Shown: in pieces, positions 23,341 to 30,366 of the stretch
Numbering within the stretch: position 1 is the first letter of the stretch
How the letters are laid out: each line of letters starts with the position of its first letter
DNA from: Akkermansiaceae bacterium UBA5689
GTDB lineage: Bacteria; Verrucomicrobiota; Verrucomicrobiia; Verrucomicrobiales; Akkermansiaceae
Length of the DNA stretch: 47,784 nt
Assembly: GCA_002420305.1 (NCBI GenBank)
Contig: DIHT01000087.1
Coordinates: 34,416 to 82,199 of the forward strand
Direction: 5' to 3'
Notes under the pieces: model-generated
Told to the model about the DNA's origin: nothing
Database searches by the model: none
What the model saw: the letters and a program-made list of their open reading frames with translations, nothing else
Translations under genes and position numbers: made by a program

Positions 23341-24798
23341 TCAGGAGCGGAGGAAATGAAACCTCTCAGGCTGCAGATATTGGAGGAGAACTTCTCTCGG
23401 ATCCAGCCAGTTTGGTTTGGCGCTGCGACACTGGGTGACGGAATCGTACAGGTCCCTGTGTGCTCTGGCAAATGCTGCCGATGACCATGGATCAAGGTCT
23501 TCAGAGCGGTTAATATCTTTTCGTTCGAGTGCAGCGTTCAGCCATTCGTCAGCAGGAATGAGTGTATTTTCCTCGCGGCAAAGGATCTCGCTCGGAGATG
23601 CCTGTGCGCGGGGGATAATCTCCAATTGAATGGACTCAGGGAGGTTTCCAAAGTCCAGAAAATCACCGCCGAAGAGGGACTCTGCAGTCTGGGTAACCAC
23701 GTCATCGGGCAGGTGCTCACCGTAGGATCGGTAGAGATGTTGTAGGCTCGTTTCGAGGCGGTTGTGGAGGCAGTGCTCATCGATCCATGAACGGGGGACA
23801 AGTAACCCGGAATACAGGGACTGTAGATTGATTCCCTTGCTCCTGAAGTCGGTGGTGATTTCAGGAAGATCTCTTCCGAGCAAGGGGCGCCCATAGGCGA
23901 TAGCTTCGAGGAAAGTGAGTCCGAACCCTTCAGCGATGGAGGTTGTGATAAAGTGGGTGGAAGCGTGGATCCATGCTGGGAAGGTGGAATCCCCTGCCGG
24001 AGATGGAGGATCTCTTCCTACCACTCCCATCTGAACTGGTAATCGTTGCTTCCTGGCGATTTCAATCCAGGTGCTGTAGGAAGTGGTTTCACCGGATTCT
24101 CCAGGAGGAAGCGCGAGGACAAATTGACTTTTCTCTGGCGCTAAGCCAGCGAGGAGGCAGAGCTCTCCGAGGTTTTTACGGCGGATTCCCCTGACTGGAA
24201 AAAGAACTAGGGGAGAGGTTTCCTCACTCGATGGGACCTCGCTGGCGGGGTTTATTGGGCCGACTGCATTTCGAAGCAACGATATCTGTTGTGCTGGAAT
24301 CCCCGCACTTTTCAGTAAGGTAAGGTCCCGGGAATTGATCGTCAGATAGTGAATTTGGGGCGCAAGAGGATAAATCTCCCTGCGCTCACGGAGGTGGGAG
24401 TAGTTCTCTGGGCGACCATCCTCTGCGAGATCGTGGATATGCATCACCAGGGGAACTTCGCTTTCGGCGATAGTCTTCACCAATTGAGGGAATAGCCGGT
24501 TCTTTCCCAGGGTAGGATTGTGGAGATGCCAGCACCGGGGTTCATCTCCTAGAACTTCCTTAGCGGAAGCGCACATTTGCCCCATGAGAGTAGAGGCCCC
24601 GGTATTCCGGTGAGAAGGCATCACCGAATAATCGAGGGCAGGGATCACCCTGATTGGGAGGTCAGACTCCTGCTGCGGATACGAGCCGGTAAGAATCACA
24701 TGGGGAATTCTCGCGGCAGTCAAAGCTTTCGACTGGCGCTCCACAATGCGGGTGACTCCTCCCGGGCGCAAGTGGTAGTGGACGAGGGCGATGGACAT
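23341..24798 (-). CDS. GT4-type glycosyltransferase
   Basis: The 485-residue product has a GT-B layout. HYHLRPGGVTRIVE (7-20) matches the N-terminal donor/acceptor loop, VRGIRRKNLGE (202-212) and TSIAEGFGLTFLEAIAYG (286-303) match the family 4 donor-binding motif with E290 and E298. A C-terminal extension of about 130 residues beyond the usual core is unassigned. It ends two bases before the HAD gene and follows the GpgS-like gene by 17 bases. In the operon, a mannosyl or glucosyl transfer to glucosylglycerate (as for MggS-type enzymes) is a reasonable hypothesis, but the donor and acceptor cannot be read from sequence. Confidence 0.75.
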   Translation of the reverse strand: MSIALVHYHLRPGGVTRIVERQSKALTAARIPHVILTGSYPQQESDLPIRVIPALDYSVMPSHRNTGASTLMGQMCASAKEVLGDEPRCWHLHNPTLGKNRLFPQLVKTIAESEVPLVMHIHDLAEDGRPENYSHLRERREIYPLAPQIHYLTINSRDLTLLKSAGIPAQQISLLRNAVGPINPASEVPSSEETSPLVLFPVRGIRRKNLGELCLLAGLAPEKSQFVLALPPGESGETTSYSTWIEIARKQRLPVQMGVVGRDPPSPAGDSTFPAWIHASTHFITTSIAEGFGLTFLEAIAYGRPLLGRDLPEITTDFRSKGINLQSLYSGLLVPRSWIDEHCLHNRLETSLQHLYRSYGEHLPDDVVTQTAESLFGGDFLDFGNLPESIQLEIIPRAQASPSEILCREENTLIPADEWLNAALERKDINRSEDLDPWSSAAFARAHRDLYDSVTQCRSAKPNWLDPREVLLQYLQPERFHFLRS

Positions 24799-24815
24799 GA
24801 GGTTAGGTAGCCTTC

Positions 24816-25850
24816 TCAGCTACTCCTTGGAGGGCTCATGGAACTATTTGCTTTGCCGCGTATGATGCTCTGGCTCGCGGCGGGAAGGCGGGGGAATCTC
24901 TGGAGATACTCTTCTATTCCAACCAGTGGTGGGCGTTCCTCCTCGATGATCTCAGTCTTGATCTCCTGATAATGAGGGCCTGCAATTTCGAGGGCGCGGT
25001 AGATACTGGAGAGATCTACTGAGGTCGTCATTTTCCCCTGCGCCCGCAATCGGCTGAGTAGAGATTGAAGGATCCCGAAGGACATACGCCCGAGGGCGGA
25101 AGTGGACTGATTCCGATGAATTCGTTTGTCGAGATCTACCTGAGCGAAGGCACCCATTCCCCAGTGCTCATAGACGTCGAGCAGATGAGAAGTTTCGACC
25201 CCGTAGCCAACCGGAAAAGGAATCTGCTCGAGGACTTCCCGGCGAACCGCATACTCCCCACTAAGGGGCTGGAAGAGCTGGGTGAGTTCCGGGTAAAAGA
25301 GGGAGAACATGGGCCGGACGAGAATTTCGGTGACCCGCCCTCCGCCGGAAGCTCGGATGTCCCCGCTGGAGTGAACAAGTGGCCGTTCGTAGAACGATTT
25401 TACGTAGCGGGTCTTAGGACTGAGGAGAAGGGGAGCAATGAGCGCATAAACAAAGCGGGGATGAATATTGCTAATGTCCGCGTCCACAAAGCAGATGATG
25501 TCGCCTGTGAGCTGATAGACGCCCTTCCACAGGTTCTCACCCTTGCCTCGTTTGAATCCAAAGCGCGGAAGAATGTCGCCTGAGTGGAGAAAATCGACTC
25601 CGGAAGAAGCGCAGATTTCAGCAGTTCGGTCTGTTGAGCCAGAGTCAATAACGGCGAATTCATCGATAAGAGGAATACGATCCATCAGGGCGGTTTTGAG
25701 TACCGCGATCTCCTCACCAATGGTCTTTTCCTCGTTGAGAGTGGGAATGCAAAGGGAGACCTTGAGGCCAGCTCTCTGCTTCGCCCGGTAGAGGGCCTCG
25801 AGGTCGCTGAACTCCCGGTGATGAAAAGTGTGAGACTTCAGCCAGGACAC
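24816..25850 (-). CDS. gpgS: Glucosyl-3-phosphoglycerate synthase-like (GpgS) glycosyltransferase
   Basis: The 344-residue product matches GpgS (GT81 type) closely: VSLCIPTLNEEKTIGEE (31-47), IDSGSTDRT (68-76), GKGENLWKG (102-110), FVDADI (121-126, metal-binding DAD), YERPL (154-158), GGGRVTEILVRP (169-180), QPLSGEYAVRR (194-204), YGVET (216-220) and DLDKRIHRNQS (239-249, last metal ligand His245). GpgS makes glucosyl-3-phosphoglycerate from a nucleotide-glucose and 3-phosphoglycerate, the first step to glucosylglycerate and mannosylglucosylglycerate, compatible solutes of salt- or nitrogen-stressed bacteria. It starts the operon. I am sure of the family, less so of the in vivo donor. Confidence 0.85.
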   Translation of the reverse strand: MSWLKSHTFHHREFSDLEALYRAKQRAGLKVSLCIPTLNEEKTIGEEIAVLKTALMDRIPLIDEFAVIDSGSTDRTAEICASSGVDFLHSGDILPRFGFKRGKGENLWKGVYQLTGDIICFVDADISNIHPRFVYALIAPLLLSPKTRYVKSFYERPLVHSSGDIRASGGGRVTEILVRPMFSLFYPELTQLFQPLSGEYAVRREVLEQIPFPVGYGVETSHLLDVYEHWGMGAFAQVDLDKRIHRNQSTSALGRMSFGILQSLLSRLRAQGKMTTSVDLSSIYRALEIAGPHYQEIKTEIIEEERPPLVGIEEYLQRFPRLPAASQSIIRGKANSSMSPPRSS

Positions 25851-25898
25851 GCTAAATGAGAAGAGCTTGGATTGGGGCTTTCCAGGTTTAGTGGCTGT

Positions 25899-27005
25899 TT
25901 ACTCCGATCTGACACACCGAAAACCAGTGTGGTTTGTAGGAGAGAGGGACTCCGAGTAGTGCCTGGCTGCTGGTCGATAGCGGAGACAGTATGTGTGGTG
26001 GCAAAGGTGTGATCCTCCCTTGGTGACCCAGAGCCAGGCCAGACGATGAAATGGCGCTTCGGCCGGATAGTTCTTTGTCTGTAGATACTGCTGCACCATA
26101 GGCTGGCTTACGGGTTGCTCAGGTCCTTTTGGATTGGCCTTTGGCTCCGGAAGTTTAGCGAAGGTTTTATAGTAATCTGGTCGATAAAGGTCGGAGCAAT
26201 GCTCCCAGACATTGCCAGCCATATCGTAAAGTCCATAGGCGTTTGGGGGGAAGGACTTGACCGGTGCAGTTCCCGGGAATCCATCTTCGGCTGTATTCTT
26301 GTTCGGGAATTCCCCTTGATAGACATTGGCCTGCCATTTATTCCCGGGCTTAGGTTCATCGCCCCAGCTGAAGAGTTTGTCGTCCAATCCACCGCGTGCA
26401 GCCCGTTCCCATTCGGCCTCAGTGGGTAACCGTTTTCCTGCCCACTCGCAGTAGGCGACCGCGTCTTCATGAGTGACGCAAACAACGGGGTGATCCATGC
26501 GGCTGGCGATACTTGAAGAGGGGCCTTCAGGATGCTGCCAATTTGCGCCTCTTACGAATTGCCACCACTGCCATTCTGCACCCGGCTGGAATAGTTCGAC
26601 CTTGCGGGGGGTTGGTTTAAAGAGAAGGGCTCCACCTTTAAGCTGTTCAGGTGGTGCGTTTGGGAAATCCTTGGAATCCCAGCCCCGTTCGGCCTGGGTT
26701 TTATAGCCCGTCGCATTGGTAAACTTCAGAAATTGGCGGTTGGTCACTTCGGTCTCATCGATCCAGAACCCATCGACAGTGACCTTGTGGACGGGGCTTT
26801 CCTCGGGATATTCTGCCCGGGTCTGATTAAATTTATGGTCGGAGCCCCGGCGGTAAGTGCCCCCGGGAATAAAAACCATTCCTGCTGGAGTTTGCTTGGT
26901 CTTGGCGGTCTGGGGGGACGGGGAGGCCGCTCGCTGCAGTTCTTGTCCCAGTAAAACGGTCGCTGCGAGTAACAGGAAACAAAACGAGAAAAGAGGGGCG
27001 AGCAT
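25899..27005 (-). CDS. Formylglycine-generating enzyme (SUMF1 domain)
   Basis: The 368-residue product has a signal peptide (1-20 or so) and a SUMF1/FGE domain from about 40. It keeps FIPGGTYRRGSD, GFWIDETEVTNRQF, HPVVCVTHEDAVAYCEWAG, RLPTEAEWERAARG, MAGNVWEHC and the end GGSHLCHHTYCLRYRPAAR...GFRC. Cys335 and Cys340 in CHHTYC match the two catalytic cysteines of true FGE, so it probably oxidises a sulfatase Cys to formylglycine, unlike the many inactive SUMF1-like proteins. The signal peptide points to action outside the cytosol, as in several Verrucomicrobia and Planctomycetes with many sulfatases. No sulfatase lies in the window. Confidence 0.85.
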   Translation of the reverse strand: MLAPLFSFCFLLLAATVLLGQELQRAASPSPQTAKTKQTPAGMVFIPGGTYRRGSDHKFNQTRAEYPEESPVHKVTVDGFWIDETEVTNRQFLKFTNATGYKTQAERGWDSKDFPNAPPEQLKGGALLFKPTPRKVELFQPGAEWQWWQFVRGANWQHPEGPSSSIASRMDHPVVCVTHEDAVAYCEWAGKRLPTEAEWERAARGGLDDKLFSWGDEPKPGNKWQANVYQGEFPNKNTAEDGFPGTAPVKSFPPNAYGLYDMAGNVWEHCSDLYRPDYYKTFAKLPEPKANPKGPEQPVSQPMVQQYLQTKNYPAEAPFHRLAWLWVTKGGSHLCHHTYCLRYRPAARHYSESLSPTNHTGFRCVRSE

Positions 27006-27052
27006 TGGTAATTGGCTTTCTGGTAATAAAGGGGCATTTTAACGCTCTGGCT

Positions 27053-27823
27053 ATGACCAAATTCCGGCCATGTATTGACCTTCACCAGGGCAAGGTGAAA
27101 CAGATCGTAGGGGGATCCTTGCGGGATAATGGTCCGGGTCCGATTGAGAATTTTGTGGCCAGTGAGCCGCCATCATGGTTTGCGGACCGCTTTCGGAATG
27201 ATCAGCTCACCGGGGGGCATGTCATTATGCTCGGCCCTGGTAATGAGGGCGCAGCTCAGGAAGCCCTTGTCGCATGGCCAGGTGGGTTACAAGTGGGAGG
27301 AGGAATTAGTGTTCAAAATGCTTCGGGATGGATTGAGGCGGGTGCGAGTCACGTGATTGTCACCTCGTGGCTTTTTGACCAAACTGGTAAGTTTCAAACT
27401 CAGCGGCTCGAGGATTTGGCGACAGAAGTCGGCAGTGACAAAGTGGTGATCGACTTGAGTGCGCGACGAGTCGGGGCGGGCTGGAGAGTGGCGATGAATC
27501 GGTGGCAGACCCCCACTGATCTTCTTGTTACAGATGAAGTTCTGGATCAGATCGCGCCGTATTGCTCTGAATTTCTGATCCATGCTGCGGACGTGGAGGG
27601 CAAGTGTGAGGGAGTGGACGTAGAACTGGTTTCCCTTCTCGGCGCATGGAGTGGTATCCCGGTAACTTACGCTGGCGGGGTAGGCGGATTGGACGATCTC
27701 CGGCAAATTGAGGAGGCCAGCGGTGGAAGGGTCGATGTGACGGTGGGAAGTTCTCTTGATCTTTTTGGAGGAGAAGGGGTAGCCTACGAAGAGTTGCTCG
27801 CTTGGAACGAAGTTAGACGGTGA
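27053..27823 (+). CDS. hisA: Phosphoribosylformimino-AICAR isomerase (HisA), eukaryotic type
   Basis: From ATG 27053 the product has 256 residues. The sequence follows yeast His6 rather than the usual bacterial HisA: CIDLHQGKVKQIVGGSL (7-23), HVIMLGPGNEGAA (56-68), LQVGGGI (79-85), VIVTSWLF (101-108), VVIDLSARR (131-139), VAMNRWQT (146-153), LIHAADVEG (175-183), TYAGGV (205-210), GSSLDLFGG (232-240) and WNE near the end. Asp9 and Asp134 are the likely catalytic pair. It catalyses the ProFAR isomerisation in histidine synthesis in the cytosol. Its TGA overlaps the next gene start, so translation is probably coupled. Confidence 0.9.
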   Translation: MTKFRPCIDLHQGKVKQIVGGSLRDNGPGPIENFVASEPPSWFADRFRNDQLTGGHVIMLGPGNEGAAQEALVAWPGGLQVGGGISVQNASGWIEAGASHVIVTSWLFDQTGKFQTQRLEDLATEVGSDKVVIDLSARRVGAGWRVAMNRWQTPTDLLVTDEVLDQIAPYCSEFLIHAADVEGKCEGVDVELVSLLGAWSGIPVTYAGGVGGLDDLRQIEEASGGRVDVTVGSSLDLFGGEGVAYEELLAWNEVRR

Positions 27824-28626
27824 TGAAAGAGTTTGGTATTATCATCGTCATCCTCATGACCGGGGGTCTTGTAGCGCTGCTCTATCATAGGGCGAAGCAA
27901 CGGCATCGTAGAGAGGTTCGGGCGACTCCTCTCTCGGAGGCGGATCGCTCGCTTCTTCAGAAGGAAGTTCCGCTCTATGCCGCTCTTCCTGCCGAGTTCA
28001 CGAAAGAAATGGATGCCCGGATTCAGGTTTTTCTCTATCAGGTCGGGTTTGAGCCCTGCGGGCAACTGGAGGAAGTCACAAGGGAGATGCAGTTGATTAT
28101 CGCCTCGCAAGCCTGCTTGCTCCTTCTGGCCAGCGGTTATGATCATTTTGGGTTGTTGCGCTCGGTGCTGGTTTATCCCGATGCTTACGAGGTGAGGGAT
28201 GAGTTAGGGATCAAAAGTATCCGACTCGGAGAAAGTTGGATGAGCGGCAGTGTGGTTCTCTCATGGGAGAGTGTGAGGCAGGGTTCGCGCAATGAAGAGG
28301 ATGGCCTCAATGTAGTTATTCATGAGTTTGCTCATCAGTTGGATCAGTTTAATGGGGTCGCTGACGGCTTGCCCGTTCTAAAGGATCGTAAGGACTACCC
28401 TGAGTGGGCCTCCGTCATGCGCGCGTCGTATAAAACTCTTCTGGAAAGAGTCGAGAAGGGGCGCAGAACGGTACTGGATGATTACGGGGCGACAAATCCT
28501 GCAGAATTCTTTGCGGTTTCGACCGAAACGTTTTTTGAAAAACCCAAGCAGCTGGAGGAGAAACATTCGGAGTTGTATGAGCAGTTGAAGCGGTTTTATG
28601 GCTTGGATCCCTTAGGTTGGGGTTAA
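27823..28626 (+). CDS. mtfA: MtfA-type zinc peptidase (M90)
   Basis: From ATG 27823 the product has 267 residues (a GTG three bases earlier is equally possible). A short N-terminal hydrophobic segment (5-22) is followed by the MtfA domain: SLLQKEVPLYAALP, FEPCGQLEEVT, VLVYPDAYEV, VVIHEFAHQLDQFNG with HEFAH at 167-171 and Glu in NPAEFFAVSTETFFE near 228. MtfA of enterobacteria binds the sugar regulator Mlc and is a zinc aminopeptidase. The N-terminal membrane segment is not present in E. coli MtfA. It overlaps hisA by one base. Confidence 0.9.
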   Translation: MKEFGIIIVILMTGGLVALLYHRAKQRHRREVRATPLSEADRSLLQKEVPLYAALPAEFTKEMDARIQVFLYQVGFEPCGQLEEVTREMQLIIASQACLLLLASGYDHFGLLRSVLVYPDAYEVRDELGIKSIRLGESWMSGSVVLSWESVRQGSRNEEDGLNVVIHEFAHQLDQFNGVADGLPVLKDRKDYPEWASVMRASYKTLLERVEKGRRTVLDDYGATNPAEFFAVSTETFFEKPKQLEEKHSELYEQLKRFYGLDPLGWG

Positions 28627-28715
28627 TGGGGGCTCTGTAAAATTTTGATTCAAGTGGCCGGAGATCTCCTCTTGATTTGGTAAGGATTCGTTAATAACTT
28701 GGATGGGCGTAAGAA

Positions 28716-29801
28716 ATGAGCCTGCCCGAATCTGAGATCCAGTCCGAACCTTTCAATGAGCCCCTGGCTCCACTGCCACAAAAAAAGGGCGAAAAGTCCG
28801 AAAGAAAAGGACGGCCGAAAGCGGTGATGGCTGAGCTCCCGCCATCCGGGCAAGTCGACGGTGGAAAGGTTTCGAATGCAGGTAAGACCGGTAAAGAAGG
28901 TCCGAGTGTGCTTGCCAAGGTAGAGCGTTTGAGCAGAGAAAATGGTGATCAAACAGAGGTCGTGCCGCGGTGGAAATTCTGGAAACGCTCAGGAAAGCGT
29001 AATGAGCAGGCTGAGACGCTTCGGCAGGGTGCGACAGAAATGGTAGAGCTGATGCGCTCCATTCGAGACCATCTCGAGGGGGGGCATGTGGATCGGGATG
29101 GAATCCTTAAGTCGCTAAGTCCACTTCCAACCGCGGTGGAGAGCCTGAAGTCGATGAGTGACCGGCAGGCTGAAACCGGGCGCACCCTTGAAGGTCTCCA
29201 TAAGACCCTCGAGCAGCGGGCGAACCGGGATGGATTGCTTCTGAAATCTCTGAACAGAATGGGGTCCACCATGTCTCATGTGGAGGAAACTTTTGGCAAG
29301 TTAGACCGAACCTTGTCAGGACTGGACCAGTCAAACCAAAGCACGGCGCGTAACATGGAGTTGCTTGGAGATCGCATGGCAGATACGGGCCAGTTTATGA
29401 ATGAATCGTTCGCCCAGTTGCGGGATGCCGAAAGAGAATTCACAAGCTATATTTCCAAAAGCACTCGCCGAAGCGGGATGGCGATGGTGGCGGTTTGCAG
29501 TCTCCTCGTAATGTCGGTTGTTGCAGTGGGTTTCATGTTCCGCGAAAATCGGAATCTTCTCACGGCGGTTCAGCAGAATGGAGCGCTCGTTGTTCAGGTT
29601 CCATCGCCAACTGCCCCAGCGAGCGGGACGACCCAGAGAATCGTGGAAAACAGGATTCCGGCGATTAAGGCCGGGGGGAAGGAAGGGGAAAGGTCCGAGA
29701 CGCCGGCGGGGGTCTTGGACCTCAATGAAGAGATCTTGTATCCGGTGGAGACACAGGTGCCGCAACTCTTCCCTATTAGCGATCTTCCTGAGAAAAAGTA
29801 G
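28716..29801 (+). CDS. Coiled-coil protein with one membrane helix, unknown
   Basis: The 361-residue product has a charged, proline-rich N-terminal part (1-80), a basic aromatic patch (RWKFWKRSGKR at 85-95), helical heptad-rich stretches (about 98-250) and one membrane helix (about 254-276, MAMVAVCSLLVMSVVAVGFM). The C-terminal 85 residues contain a Pro/Thr-rich linker and end in PISDLPEKK. No family recognised. It starts a plus-strand run of membrane and secreted proteins up to 37.4 kb; a structural membrane role is only a guess. Confidence 0.55.
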   Translation: MSLPESEIQSEPFNEPLAPLPQKKGEKSERKGRPKAVMAELPPSGQVDGGKVSNAGKTGKEGPSVLAKVERLSRENGDQTEVVPRWKFWKRSGKRNEQAETLRQGATEMVELMRSIRDHLEGGHVDRDGILKSLSPLPTAVESLKSMSDRQAETGRTLEGLHKTLEQRANRDGLLLKSLNRMGSTMSHVEETFGKLDRTLSGLDQSNQSTARNMELLGDRMADTGQFMNESFAQLRDAEREFTSYISKSTRRSGMAMVAVCSLLVMSVVAVGFMFRENRNLLTAVQQNGALVVQVPSPTAPASGTTQRIVENRIPAIKAGGKEGERSETPAGVLDLNEEILYPVETQVPQLFPISDLPEKK

Positions 29802-29820
29802 AGAAGGCTCTTTTTGGAGC

Positions 29821-29854
29821 TCCTCAAATTAATGAGGAACAGTAATAGTTCCTC
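29821..29854 (+). promoter_or_regulatory. Two mutually exclusive hairpins before a GYF gene
   Basis: TCCTCA (29821-29826) pairs with TGAGGA (29833-29838), and GAGGAAC (29834-29840) pairs with GTTCCTC (29848-29854). The central GAGGA is used in both stems, so only one can form. The second stem ends six bases before the ATG of the GYF gene and would cover the region next to the start. This layout is typical of translational or transcriptional switches; it may also be chance. Confidence 0.4.
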
Positions 29855-29860
29855 GGGGTT

Positions 29861-30325
29861 ATGTGGTATTATGCAAAAGATGGAAGCAGAGAGGGCCCAG
29901 TTTCTCTCGACGAGTTGCGAGGGATACTCAACGAGAACGTAGTGCCGCTGACTACAGTGGTGTGGACAGAGGGGATGGACCAGTGGCGTCCGGCCTATGA
30001 AGTTCCGCAGCTGGGTGCCGGTGGTGGTGGACAGGTGGTCCAGCCTACCCCGGGAATGGGCCTCTCGATGGGGGCGCCGCAGTCGAGCGGTCTGGCGGTA
30101 GCCAGTATGGTGCTGGGCCTTGCTGGTCTCCTCTTTGTTCCGATTGTTTGCTCGATTGCAGCCGTTATCTGTGGGCACATGGCGAGATCCCAAATCCGCC
30201 AGGGAGAGGGCAGAGTGGGTGGAGACGGGATGGCGATGACCGGGTTAATTACAGGTTACCTGGGGCTTGTTATTTATATGGCCCTTGCGGCGTTGATTGT
30301 CGTGTGGATATCGCAATTCCTCTAA
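29861..30325 (+). CDS. GYF_2 + DUF4190 membrane protein
   Basis: The 154-residue product starts right at the domain: MWYYAKDGSREGPVSLDEL, then VVWTEGMDQWRPA (GYF_2, 1-50), a Gly/Pro-rich linker, and a two-helix DUF4190 part (about 79-103 and 128-152) with ASMVLGLAGLLFVP and GGDGMAMTGLITGYLG. GYF domains bind proline-rich peptides. The function of this architecture is unknown. It is the first of three GYF proteins in this plus-strand run; the next gene starts only 41 bases later or less. Confidence 0.85.
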   Translation: MWYYAKDGSREGPVSLDELRGILNENVVPLTTVVWTEGMDQWRPAYEVPQLGAGGGGQVVQPTPGMGLSMGAPQSSGLAVASMVLGLAGLLFVPIVCSIAAVICGHMARSQIRQGEGRVGGDGMAMTGLITGYLGLVIYMALAALIVVWISQFL

Positions 30326-30366
30326 TAGTCTTGAGAACTTTTATCTCATTGCTCTTGGACAACGGG

